The notes: a model not told the origin generated them from the letters alone. A stretch of 64,000 bases of DNA from Blastocatellia bacterium AA13 (GCA_003222245.1 QHVH01000015.1:20033-84032), one strand, 5' to 3'; counted from the stretch's first letter, positions 9,634 to 17,521 are shown. Program-made: numbers and translations.

Positions 9634-9698
9634 ATTTCCGTCACTCAAGGAATGCAGGTCGCCGCTGGCGACTATTGATTGCGTACTAAGGAGGCCAA

Positions 9699-10523
9699 AT
9701 GAAGAGGTACATTGTATCGGGATTAGTGATCGCCGTGGCTATGGCGTCAGTGATAGGGATGTTTATGAGGCCGGCTCACGCGGCGATTCTTACGTTTACG
9801 GCGCAGTTGCTCGCTGGTAATGAGGTTGCGCCGGTCGCCGTCGCTGCTTCCGAGCAGGGAGCCAATGGCACCGCGATCGTGACGATCGATACTGTAGCGA
9901 ACACCGCGACCTTCGTCGTTACCGGTTCCGGATTGCCCGCGGGAGACCAGATAATCCTCGCGCACATACACCAGGGAAACTCCGTTACTAACGGCGCCGT
10001 GGTCATAGACTCTGGATTGAGCCCGTCGACCCCGATCGTGGTTTCGTCCGGCGGCGGCTTCTCATTCACCCGCTCGGGATTGACCGGCAGCCCCGCTACG
10101 ATACAAGCCATAATCGCGAATCCGGCTGGTTTCTATTTCAACATTCACACCATTCTCAGCCCGAACGGCGTGGCCCGAGGCCAACTGGCGGCACAGGCAA
10201 CCGGCGGCGCGCTGCCGGCCCCGACGCTTTCACAGTGGGGAGCCATATTAATGACGCTCCTGATCATCGCCGCTTGCACCTTCTTCATGGTGGGCAGGCT
10301 TAAGGTAGCATCGGTTGGCAATGAAGCCGCGGGAATCTCTTTCGGATCGGCAAAGGCAATCGATTGGGCTCTGCTGGCGAAGGTTTCGATGTATGTCGAG
10401 ACGCTGACCCTTTTGGTGCTGTTAGCGCTGAAGGCAAATGCAGTCGACTTCGGCGGCGCACTAACGTCAGGCCTGGTGATCTCGTTCATCATTCATTTGC
10501 TCATTAGAAACTCGCGGCGTTAG
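9699..10523 (+). CDS. CHRD-domain secreted protein with internal IPTL-CTERM signal
   Basis: This is an exported protein with a CHRD (chordin-type) domain, predicted substrate of the exosortase H encoded next door. A signal peptide spans 1-28 (cleavage after AHA). The CHRD domain covers about 30-165, with FTAQLLAGNEVAPV at its start, AHIHQG near 88 and FNIHTILSPNGVARGQL near 147-163. The IPTL-type sorting motif LPAPTLSQWG is at 172-181, followed by a hydrophobic helix and then R200, K202. Normally the protein ends there. This one continues 72 residues, with two more hydrophobic stretches (about 229-247 and 254-269) and a basic end (RNSRR). AAGGAGG precedes the ATG by 5 bases. A terminator follows. 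Export and domain calls are secure; processing at the internal motif is inferred. Confidence 0.88.
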   Translation: MKRYIVSGLVIAVAMASVIGMFMRPAHAAILTFTAQLLAGNEVAPVAVAASEQGANGTAIVTIDTVANTATFVVTGSGLPAGDQIILAHIHQGNSVTNGAVVIDSGLSPSTPIVVSSGGGFSFTRSGLTGSPATIQAIIANPAGFYFNIHTILSPNGVARGQLAAQATGGALPAPTLSQWGAILMTLLIIAACTFFMVGRLKVASVGNEAAGISFGSAKAIDWALLAKVSMYVETLTLLVLLALKANAVDFGGALTSGLVISFIIHLLIRNSRR

Positions 10524-10556
10524 CGAGCGGTAGAGTAAATACTAACAAGACGCTGA

Positions 10557-10604
10557 AAAGCAGAATGCGGCGAGGTCATCAAGAATCGCCGCGTTCTGCT
10601 TTAG
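10557..10604 (+). terminator. Rho-independent terminator between CHRD gene and xrtH
   Basis: Stem GCAGAATGCGGCGA (10561-10574) pairs with TCGCCGCGTTCTGC (10587-10600) through 14 pairs including one G-U, with flanking AAAA and TTTAG. It should separate the substrate gene from the exosortase gene, with read-through possible. Confidence 0.8.
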
Positions 10605-10629
10605 TATTTTCTCGAGAGCCGGTTTTACA

Positions 10630-11196
10630 ATGCAGTCACGCCATTCCCTCAAGAATTTTTTCGACGCAAATCAAAAGACCCTGCGCTTTTTGCTGCTCTT
10701 CGCAGCCATCTTCGGCGTGCTGTACTTCTTTTTCGGTGTAGCGCCGGGAATCAGGTTCGGCGTAATCAAGCCTTATACCAGGTTCCTCGCCAGAGGCGTA
10801 GTTGCAATCATTAATTTGTTCGGAGCGGGCGCTGCCGCCGATGGGACAATCGTCAGCTCGGAGCGCTTTTCGATGAACATCGCCATGGGCTGCGATGGCG
10901 TTGAAGCCTCGAGCTTGCTGGCGGCAGGCGTCCTCGCATTCCCAACGTCCTGGCGCGCCAAGGCAATAGGCCTTGCAGTCGGACTTCCGCTTATACACGT
11001 GATCAATCTGCTGAGGCTCGTCGGATTGTTTTACGCGGGCTTGTACCTCCCAGATGTCGTCGAAGGAATTCACGTGTATGTCGCTCAGACCATAGTGATA
11101 CTTCTCTCGACGGCAATATTGATTCTGTGGCTCCAGCGCATCGCGATCAAGCTGCCGCGCAACCTGCCCCCTCCCGTCGCCGAATCGAGCCGGTAA
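10630..11196 (+). CDS. xrtH: Exosortase H (IPTL-CTERM specific transpeptidase)
   Basis: Exosortases are inner-membrane cysteine transpeptidases that cut C-terminal sorting signals of exported proteins. The 188-residue protein has about five to six hydrophobic helices and the invariant triad of the family: Cys88 in MGCDGVEA, Arg129 in NLLRLVGLFYAG and His148 in EGIHVY. The short length (no C-terminal EpsI-like domain) and the adjacent IPTLxxWG-type protein point to the XrtH subclass rather than the PEP-CTERM enzymes. The ATG at 10630 has only a weak GAG upstream. It stands just 106 bases after the substrate gene, across a terminator, so the two are likely regulated separately but co-inherited. 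The subclass is inferred from the neighbour; the superfamily is clear. Confidence 0.88.
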   Translation: MQSRHSLKNFFDANQKTLRFLLLFAAIFGVLYFFFGVAPGIRFGVIKPYTRFLARGVVAIINLFGAGAAADGTIVSSERFSMNIAMGCDGVEASSLLAAGVLAFPTSWRAKAIGLAVGLPLIHVINLLRLVGLFYAGLYLPDVVEGIHVYVAQTIVILLSTAILILWLQRIAIKLPRNLPPPVAESSR

Positions 11197-11221
11197 TCGA
11201 CCAGTGGACGGACCGGCTCGA
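11185..11221 (+). terminator. Hairpin at the end of xrtH
   Basis: TCGAGCCGGT (11185-11194) pairs perfectly with ACCGGCTCGA (11212-11221), loop 17 bases. It overlaps the stop codon of xrtH and lacks a T run, so it may be a weak or Rho-assisted terminator. Confidence 0.4.
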
Positions 11222-11305
11222 GCCGCCGTCTTAAGAGTGCGTACCCTATACAGCAACGACACTACAGGTTTGACCGCCCATTTTCTGCAGTGATACTTTG
11301 AACGA

Positions 11306-11776
11306 ATGACGGAATCTTCCGATCTCGACGAAGAAGAGGCTGCAGGCGGATTGGTCGTCAGAGTCGCTGAAGGAGAGGGCTCTCCCGAATCACGATTAAG
11401 AATCCTGCTCATCCATCGGCCGAAATACAACGACTGGTCGTTTCCAAAAGGAAAGCTCAACCCAAACGAAGAAGTTGAGGCGGCAGCGTTGAGAGAGGTA
11501 TTGGAAGAGACCGGGATCGAATGCCGAATCGTCTGTCCCTTCACCGTGAGCAGATACAAATTTCGAAGACGAAAGACCGATGAAAAGCTAAAAGCGGTTC
11601 ACTATTTTCTTATGGAACCGCTGACAATTCCACTGAACGTCGACGGCGTAGAGGTCGATGCGGCCGAGTGGCTCGCGCCGATTGATGCGGCAGGCAGGCT
11701 GACTTATAGGATGGATCGAGAGACTCTCGATTCTCTGTTGGAGAGGGGTCATCTCATTGACGATCTCTCCAATTGA
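11306..11776 (+). CDS. Nudix hydrolase
   Basis: Nudix enzymes hydrolyse a nucleoside diphosphate linked to another moiety. The full Nudix box is present: GKLNPNEEVEAAALREVLEETGI, beginning near residue 49 (given as its key spacing G-x5-E-x7-R-E-x2-E-E-x-G). It is preceded by LLIHRPKYNDWSFPK, which resembles the diadenosine-polyphosphate/MutT1-like branch. The 156-residue length is typical for a single Nudix domain; no histidine phosphatase domain is attached. An acidic N-terminus (ESSDLDEEEAA) precedes the fold. The exact substrate cannot be read from sequence. It is followed after 73 bases by the SAM hydrolase on the same strand, and may share its transcript. Confidence 0.9.
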   Translation: MTESSDLDEEEAAGGLVVRVAEGEGSPESRLRILLIHRPKYNDWSFPKGKLNPNEEVEAAALREVLEETGIECRIVCPFTVSRYKFRRRKTDEKLKAVHYFLMEPLTIPLNVDGVEVDAAEWLAPIDAAGRLTYRMDRETLDSLLERGHLIDDLSN

Positions 11777-11849
11777 AGCAGCACTATCAAACGGACCGGT
11801 CGCCCAGGTGACCGCGTCCCGACACTTCATAACGAAGCAGGACTAAGAA

Positions 11850-12644
11850 ATGGCTGACAGACGATCCCTGATTACGCTCACGACTGACTTCGGGGAGACA
11901 GATTATTTCGTGGGCGCCATGAAAGGCGTCATTTACTCGATCAACCCTTCCGTCGAGCTCGTTGACATCACACATCATATACCGGCGCATGACGTTTACT
12001 CGGCCGCTTTTATTTTGATGTGCTGCCATAACGAATTTCCCAGAAATACCATACATCTGGTCGTAGTCGATCCGGGTGTTGGTTCGAAGCGCCGACCGAT
12101 AGCAGTTATGACCGACTCGCACACATTTGTTGGCCCCGATAACGGGGTATTCAGTTATATCTATCATCGAGAGCAGGTGAATCGAATAATTCACGTCAAC
12201 GCGACCCACTATTTTAGGGCGCCCGTTTCCAGCACGTTTCAAGGGCGCGACATCTTTGCTCCGATAGCGGCATACCTCGCGAAGGGCATCGAGTGGAGGA
12301 TGATCGGCGAAGAAATCGACGATCCGGTGAAATTCAATATCCCCTCTCCATCAGTTGCCGAAGGCAAGATCCGAGGCCAGGTAATTCACGCCGACCGTTT
12401 CGGGAATATCATCACGAACATCTCCAGCAGCGAGCTGACGGAGGAGCAGGCATCAGGGGCGACCGTGCAAATCGGAACGCGCCCGCCCGTGCGGGTATTA
12501 ACCCACTTTGCCGAAGCTCAGGAAGGCGAACTATTCGCTTATGTCGGAAGCGCGGGATTCCTGGAATTGGCGATTCAAAGAAAATCCGCCGCCCGAGCCC
12601 TTGAAGCGCGCCGCGGCCTGGAAGTTGACGTCATCCTCCATTGA
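11850..12644 (+). CDS. SAM hydroxide adenosyltransferase (DUF62 family)
   Basis: This family uses water or hydroxide to split S-adenosylmethionine into adenosine and methionine, and is related to the fluorinase and chlorinase enzymes. Signature stretches are all present: TTDFGETDYFVGAMKG (11-26), VVDPGVGS, GPDNGVFS, and the FQGRDIFAP stretch near residue 130. No insertion typical of the halide-using fluorinase loop was noticed, so the housekeeping hydroxide activity is the likely one. AGGA stands 9-10 bases before the ATG. At 264 residues it has normal length. It converges on the minus-strand DUF3352-like gene with a 28-base gap. Confidence 0.92.
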   Translation: MADRRSLITLTTDFGETDYFVGAMKGVIYSINPSVELVDITHHIPAHDVYSAAFILMCCHNEFPRNTIHLVVVDPGVGSKRRPIAVMTDSHTFVGPDNGVFSYIYHREQVNRIIHVNATHYFRAPVSSTFQGRDIFAPIAAYLAKGIEWRMIGEEIDDPVKFNIPSPSVAEGKIRGQVIHADRFGNIITNISSSELTEEQASGATVQIGTRPPVRVLTHFAEAQEGELFAYVGSAGFLELAIQRKSAARALEARRGLEVDVILH

Positions 12645-12672
12645 ATTTATCTGTCAATGAGGTTATCAAGGT

Positions 12673-14391
12673 TCAAGGCCGCGAGTTGGCCTTCTCTCCC
12701 GACAACAATCCTATCAACGCGAAACTCCCAAAAGCGGACCGGCTCTCGGTGTACACGCCGGATTCTCGAAACTGCGTGAAGCTAACGGGCTTCGGTATTC
12801 GCCCGAGTGCTGATCTCAACGGCTCCTGATCAAGCAATTCTTCGGAGCCGTCGCTTACGCGCGTCAGCCTGGCAATAGCGAGCATCATCTCGCCCGCCTC
12901 GCGCACGCTATTCTTGGATCTCACAAGACAGGCTTCGGCGGACGCATCGACAGCGGAGGATTTGTTATTTCTCGCGCCCAGTATTTTGTTGATCTGATCC
13001 CTGCTGCATAACACGAGAGTGTTATCGAGAAACACGGCTGCGCGGCCGTCCGGGTTAGTAGATCTCATCACATCGGCGCCCTGCTGGTTCTCGGAGGAGA
13101 CTTCGTAGCCTGAAGCCGTCAAATACTTGTTCACGAGCGGAAGCAGGCGCTCTCGGTCGCGCACGTCAATCAGCATAGCGGTTGGCTCGTCTCCGCCAAA
13201 CTGGACGACCGTCACATCGCTGCCCACCGCATCCCCGATGGAATCGTTCACATCGAGACCAAGCCCCTTGTGAAAGGCTTTGACAAACTCTCGCATAGCC
13301 AGGCCGGCAACGAGATCCATGCGGCGCGATAGCTGCTTCAGGATGCGATCCGGCAGATCGCCGATATGCTTGACGCTCAATCTGGTCACGTACTGCGCGC
13401 CTTCCGGAATCGGTAGTCCGGCGTCCGGCCGGGAGTCGGGCCGCATTATTTCGGCCAGGTCGCCTGCGATCTCGGGTTTCAGCGCGGTTAAGTACTTTTC
13501 GGTTGTTCCGCCGGAGGAGAATTCCTGACTGTATAGAAAACCGGTGATTGCCTGCTTCGAAAGATGTTCTGAGAGGCCGGCGGTAAGGGCGATTCGATCC
13601 GCATTCGTGGTAAACCGGCTGGCTGTATCGCCGAGCGCGAGCGGCAGCAGCTTTTCAATACCGCTCGCCGTAACGAAAGCAAAGACCGCCGCCGAACGAT
13701 CGACCTCGGACCGATTCCGCGTCAATACGGGATCGGCGGCCAGGCTAGCCGATCTTCCTCTTATCGTATCCAGGCACGATTTGAGCGAATCAACGTCGTT
13801 GCCCAATAGAATGAGGCTTCCAGATGCCGCAGAGACGAGCTTGCGGTGAGTTCCTTGCAGCTCCTCGATCAGTAGTTCATCCCCCGCGTAGTCGACCGAC
13901 GATTCCGATACCGACTCTCCAAAAATCCGATGCGCTATTATCGAAGTCCGCTCTTTCACCAATCTTGAAGCGACCTCCGGCTTCGAATGGGTCTCCGCAA
14001 TCAAGCAGAATCGCGGCCTCAGATTTATGTTCAATCGGTCTTCGCTCGAGCTGCTTTCGGCGTCGAGCCCCGTCACTACGGCCGCATACTGGCTTCGGCC
14101 CAGAATCACTGCTTCCGCCGGACCGAGGCCGGTTCTTCCAATGAAATCCGCCGCGGAGCCGAGCTGCGAGATCTGGCTCGATATTCCGAGCGCCGGCGCG
14201 AGATCGCGCCAGGCGGACGTTCCCGTTAACCCGCTCACAACATCGCCGACACTATCTATTTCAATAAAGCCGATTGCGTTCGCGGGAATGTAACGCTCCA
14301 TAGGAACGCGCGGATAAGGCCGAAGCGCGAAATAGGCTCCCAGAGCCGCGACCGGAACCAAGACCGCCGCAACTATATACTTGTACTTCAT
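12673..14391 (-). CDS. DUF3352-like membrane-anchored protein
   Basis: It begins with a single hydrophobic helix (YIVAAVLVPVAALGAYFAL, residues 4-22) and the sequence VPMERYIPANAIGFIEIDSV. This is the opening pattern I associate with DUF3352 proteins: a lipid- or membrane-anchored periplasmic fold of unknown role. The rest (about 545 residues) is extracytoplasmic by topology, with alternating beta-strand-like segments and few Cys. GGAA lies 6 bases before the ATG at 14391. The 76-base gap upstream faces the divergent zinc-ribbon gene, so the two promoters share the same space. DUF3352 membership is judged from the N-terminal pattern only; a more distant secreted family is possible. Confidence 0.75.
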   Translation of the reverse strand: MKYKYIVAAVLVPVAALGAYFALRPYPRVPMERYIPANAIGFIEIDSVGDVVSGLTGTSAWRDLAPALGISSQISQLGSAADFIGRTGLGPAEAVILGRSQYAAVVTGLDAESSSSEDRLNINLRPRFCLIAETHSKPEVASRLVKERTSIIAHRIFGESVSESSVDYAGDELLIEELQGTHRKLVSAASGSLILLGNDVDSLKSCLDTIRGRSASLAADPVLTRNRSEVDRSAAVFAFVTASGIEKLLPLALGDTASRFTTNADRIALTAGLSEHLSKQAITGFLYSQEFSSGGTTEKYLTALKPEIAGDLAEIMRPDSRPDAGLPIPEGAQYVTRLSVKHIGDLPDRILKQLSRRMDLVAGLAMREFVKAFHKGLGLDVNDSIGDAVGSDVTVVQFGGDEPTAMLIDVRDRERLLPLVNKYLTASGYEVSSENQQGADVMRSTNPDGRAAVFLDNTLVLCSRDQINKILGARNNKSSAVDASAEACLVRSKNSVREAGEMMLAIARLTRVSDGSEELLDQEPLRSALGRIPKPVSFTQFRESGVYTESRSAFGSFALIGLLSGEKANSRP

Positions 14392-14467
14392 CAGTTCCTT
14401 TCTTAACCCTCGCTGGAAATCCTAGCACATCTCAATCCGTGAGCGCTCAGGGTTCTTTGTTTATCAT

Positions 14468-14494
14468 TTGACGATCGTTTCTCTGTGCTATAAT
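14468..14494 (+). promoter_or_regulatory. Strong sigma-70-like promoter for the zinc-ribbon gene
   Basis: TTGACG at 14468-14473 and a perfect TATAAT at 14489-14494. The spacer is 15 bases, or 16 if TTTGAC at 14467 is used. Transcription should start near 14501. This rules out the TTG at 14468 as a translation start for the gene downstream. Confidence 0.6.
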
Positions 14495-14539
14495 CACGGC
14501 CCAGCCCCGGTAAATCTCTTCCGATCCGCGAAACTTACC

Positions 14540-15475
14540 TTGAATCAGGATGTAATCAATTGTCCGGCCTGCTCGCGGCGCACGCCCGCGGCCCGCGGCA
14601 AGTGCATGTACTGCGGAGCCGATCTTCCCGTCGTGAAGATCGAAACAGCCCCCCGACAGCGCGCCATCGAAACTCACGAGCGCGCATTCAACGCCATATT
14701 GGAACCCGCGCGCGGCCGGGTCGACGAAAACACATCGGGCTCCCTCGCCGCCGCGTTAAGTCTGGAGGCGAGCGAGGCCGCCTCCTACATCCACGCAAGC
14801 AAGCGCGTTCCAATTGCACGCTGCCAGACCCGCCACGAAGCTGAGTTAATAGCAACACTGGTGAGAACCTGCGGGCTGAATGCATCAGTCGTCGCCGACG
14901 AGGAATTGCGCCTTGATTTTGAGCTCATACGGGCCCGGCGCGTCGCGCGAGAGAACAAAGAGGTTCACGTACATCACGTAGCCGGAGTTGAAGTCATCCC
15001 TTCGTCGGAGATCAGAGTGATGGTCGCCGGGCTTTTGAGGAGCAAGAGCGTCGAGTATGCGGAAACCAGACCGAGCAGCAGAAACACCGGAGGTCTCGTG
15101 GATTCGGCGGAGTTCCAGGGAGACGAGATGCTGCTGGATGTCTACACGAACAGGCTGGAACAGAGCTTCAGAATCAGGGCCGATGCGTTCGATTACGCGG
15201 GGTTGGTCTGGCCTTTGTCCTTCAGGGCGGAGGCGAATTTTCAGGTAGCCGTTGGCGCAATTCATGGACTCGCTCCTCAGGCCGTCGTGGACGATGATTT
15301 TCCGAGAATGAGGGGATTACTGGCGCGGGCGTGGCCGGAGCGGAGCCGCACCGAAGCGCGAGGGATAAAACGCTCCGGTCTCTCGTTGCGGCCCGTGGCG
15401 CAATCAAGCGTCGTCAGCGACAACCGCGACCAATTTGACCGCTATTCGCGATTGATATTTCTTTCCTGCAGATGA
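14540..15475 (+). CDS. Zinc-ribbon protein of unknown function
   Basis: I do not recognise the full-length family. An N-terminal zinc ribbon is clear: CPAC, then 13 bases of basic linker later, CMYCG (C-x2-C-x11-C-x2-C), close to the start. The remaining 270 residues are soluble, with a mixed alpha/beta look and a conserved-looking stretch around IARCQTRHEAELIATLVRTC. The longest open frame begins at TTG 14468, but that codon is the -35 box of a promoter. The next usable start is TTG 14540 (MNQDVINCPACSRR), about 40 bases after the predicted transcription start; no ATG occurs before the zinc ribbon. The gene converges on the zinc ribbon-pseudokinase-PP2C gene, whose N-terminus carries a similar ribbon. 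A shared regulatory role is speculative. Confidence 0.7.
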   Translation: MNQDVINCPACSRRTPAARGKCMYCGADLPVVKIETAPRQRAIETHERAFNAILEPARGRVDENTSGSLAAALSLEASEAASYIHASKRVPIARCQTRHEAELIATLVRTCGLNASVVADEELRLDFELIRARRVARENKEVHVHHVAGVEVIPSSEIRVMVAGLLRSKSVEYAETRPSSRNTGGLVDSAEFQGDEMLLDVYTNRLEQSFRIRADAFDYAGLVWPLSFRAEANFQVAVGAIHGLAPQAVVDDDFPRMRGLLARAWPERSRTEARGIKRSGLSLRPVAQSSVVSDNRDQFDRYSRLIFLSCR

Positions 15476-15530
15476 GACTGGAGTCTCAGCGGAATGAGTT
15501 ATTCGCAAGCTGTTGGATTGGGCAATCGGG

Positions 15531-17312
15531 TCAGAGCATTCTTACTACTACAACCGAAGTGTTATCTTCTCCGCCCGCGGCGTTAGCCGCCACGACCAGT
15601 TCCTTGGCAGTGGAATGCGGGTCTGAGTTCACCATCATGATGTCCCGAATCTGATCGTCGCTCAGCATACCGTTCAAGCCGTCGCTGCACAGCATCACAA
15701 CGTCGCCGCTCGATAGCTTGCGCCGAATTATGTCTATTTCGATTTGATCGTCCGCGCCTATCGATCTGTAGATGACGTTTCGGTAGGGATGAATTCTCGC
15801 TTCTGAGCGAGACAGGCTGCCGGTGTTGATCATCCGTTGCACGAGCGAGTGGTCTTCGGTCAACTGTTCAAACGAGTCTCCCGAGAGCAGGTAGCACCGG
15901 CTGTCTCCCACGTGAGCCACGGATAGAACATCTCCGACTATCATAGCCGCCGTAACCGTAGCTCCGAGGCCGCGCTCATGCGGATTCGCCTTGGCATAGG
16001 CCAGTACTTCCCGATTGGCATTAATCACCGCAAGGCGAAGAAGCTCGGTCGTCGCTATGTCGTTGCCGTCGGCCACCGCAAGGCTCAAGCCGCCGGTATG
16101 AGTGGGCCGCGCGATCTTTTCTTCGTGTGTGGATTTAAGCGAGGCCGAGATAAGCTTCTCGGTCACCATCTCGGCAATTGCTCTAACGGTCACTCGCGAG
16201 GCGACCTCTCCGGCGGCTTCGCCTCCCATGCCGTCCGAGACGACGTACAGCCCTATTTGCGTCTGAACCGACTCGAAGTACTGAGTGAGATTCAGCGAAA
16301 GGACGCTATCCTCGTTGAGTTCCCGAACCAGGCCTACATCCGTGAAATGGCCCGATTGCAGCACGATCGGAAGATTCAGATCCTTCAAGCCGGTGCGCAA
16401 CTCGGCAGCGCTTTGAAAGCGCTCAACGGGGGTCTCGGCCAACGCACGACCCAGCAGCCGTTCAAAGTTGGGCATTACCGTTGCGACCGGATAAAGGCTC
16501 GCTCCATCTCCGGGTCCCAATCGCTCGCCGGTCAGCAGGAACTGAATAACAGATCCAATCGAGTAGACATCGAAGCGCGGATCATAGACCGCGCCTGGTA
16601 TCGACATCTCAGGCGCGGTGTACCCGATGCTCGGGTAGATAGGCGCGTCTTCGACCCTGGTTGCGATCCTTCTTGCCCGGTCGAATCCGATAAGCCTTAT
16701 CTCATCGTCATGATCGAGGAAGATGCTGTACGGCTCGAATCCGTTATAAACCCAACCCTGCTTGTGAAATTGCTCGGCGAGGGTGCAGAGCTTTTGCGTG
16801 ATCCGCCGAACCTCTTTTTCACCGAGCTGATCGAGATGAGCAAGCGGCTGCGCCTGTACCTGATTGAATACTACATAGACCTTGTCATCCTGAACGACGC
16901 GTTCTTGCGGTTTCAATATGCCGAATCGCTCGAGCGCGGCTCCAGCCTCTTTGAGCAGCTCTTCCACTCTGGTTTGAGATACCCGGGATTGATCCGATCC
17001 GTTTTCACCCAGGATTCCGGAAAACGGATCGCCCAGCGAGAGCGGTCTCTCAAAGATCGTATATAAGGGATCGCCTGCATCGATCGGGCATGCGGAGTAA
17101 GCGTTGTAAGTCGGCGCGCTCCATAACAGCGATTTTATTCGATACCGCTCGGCAATGGCGGCAAATGCGGGAAGGGGACGCGTGAGCGGCGCGGTAACCG
17201 AGACATTGGAGTCGATTCTGAGACCGCAGCCCTGGCAAAACGTGGCATCGGCTTCATTGCCGGTGCTGCAGTTCGGACAGAGATTTTCAGCCTGACTCAA
17301 AACGTCACTCAT
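15531..17312 (-). CDS. Zinc ribbon - pseudokinase - PP2C phosphatase fusion
   Basis: It is a soluble 593-residue signalling protein in three parts. Residues 12-29 form a zinc ribbon (C12, C15, C26, C29). Residues 52-310 have a Ser/Thr kinase fold, with YTAPE (231-235) and FDVYSIGSV (248-256) intact. However, the glycine loop and the VAIK lysine are absent, the HRD loop reads VYNGFEPYSIFL (188-199), and GFD stands where DFG should be (209-211). This part should be catalytically dead. Residues 320-593 are a PP2C phosphatase with its metal-binding motifs intact: NEDS, DGMGG, GATVTAA, HVGDSRCYLL, SDGLNGML and GGEDNTSVV. It therefore probably dephosphorylates Ser/Thr, with the pseudokinase as sensor or adaptor. 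No active kinase lies nearby. Confidence 0.9.
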   Translation of the reverse strand: MSDVLSQAENLCPNCSTGNEADATFCQGCGLRIDSNVSVTAPLTRPLPAFAAIAERYRIKSLLWSAPTYNAYSACPIDAGDPLYTIFERPLSLGDPFSGILGENGSDQSRVSQTRVEELLKEAGAALERFGILKPQERVVQDDKVYVVFNQVQAQPLAHLDQLGEKEVRRITQKLCTLAEQFHKQGWVYNGFEPYSIFLDHDDEIRLIGFDRARRIATRVEDAPIYPSIGYTAPEMSIPGAVYDPRFDVYSIGSVIQFLLTGERLGPGDGASLYPVATVMPNFERLLGRALAETPVERFQSAAELRTGLKDLNLPIVLQSGHFTDVGLVRELNEDSVLSLNLTQYFESVQTQIGLYVVSDGMGGEAAGEVASRVTVRAIAEMVTEKLISASLKSTHEEKIARPTHTGGLSLAVADGNDIATTELLRLAVINANREVLAYAKANPHERGLGATVTAAMIVGDVLSVAHVGDSRCYLLSGDSFEQLTEDHSLVQRMINTGSLSRSEARIHPYRNVIYRSIGADDQIEIDIIRRKLSSGDVVMLCSDGLNGMLSDDQIRDIMMVNSDPHSTAKELVVAANAAGGEDNTSVVVVRML

Positions 17313-17471
17313 ATCGCGCTGCTAAGGCTAACATAAAATGGTGGATTTTCGAATCGGAGGGCACGTCACGTCAGGAGATAGGGGCAGGGTTTCAGTCCTC
17401 TCGCTCAGCTATGCGCCGGAGTCCGCGAGGTGTTACTCTCATTGCACCGGTCGAGTATAACGCCTGTAACG

Positions 17472-17521
17472 CCGTTGGCCAACGGTTTATTCGACACGGT
17501 TTATTCGGCACGGCTATTCGG
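17472..17521. repeat. Palindrome and 14-base tandem repeat
   Basis: CCGTTGGCCAACGG (17472-17485) is a perfect 14-base palindrome. It overlaps about 2.9 tandem copies of a 14-base unit, ACGGTTTATTCGRC, from 17482 to 17521; the third copy has lost one T. The array lies in the 284-base gap between the PP2C fusion gene and the thioesterase gene, just past the 3' end of the latter. Confidence 0.5.

Larger units (their letters stand above)
9245..9698. other. Long intergenic region with promoter and foldable leader
   Basis: This 454-base gap separates two divergent genes. No credible gene is seen; the open frame at 9554-9820 runs into the downstream gene in another phase. It holds a 10-base tandem repeat (9393-9412), a promoter-like pair (9420-9448), a possible folded leader (9537-9633), a short hairpin (9658-9672: GTCGCC-GCT-GGCGAC) and the ribosome site AAGGAGG before 9699. 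Confidence 0.6.

Noticed and set aside
9554..9820. Open frame of 88 residues upstream of the CHRD gene
   Set aside because: It overlaps the ribosome site and coding start of the CHRD gene in another phase and has no recognisable product; the region looks like a leader.
14468..14539. Extra 24 N-terminal residues of the zinc-ribbon protein
   Set aside because: They are encoded by the promoter sequence itself.
15978..17066. 362-residue open frame on the plus strand
   Set aside because: It is the antisense shadow of the PP2C fusion gene.
16500..17150. Active Ser/Thr kinase in the PP2C fusion
   Set aside because: The glycine loop, ATP lysine, HRD aspartate and DFG are all missing.
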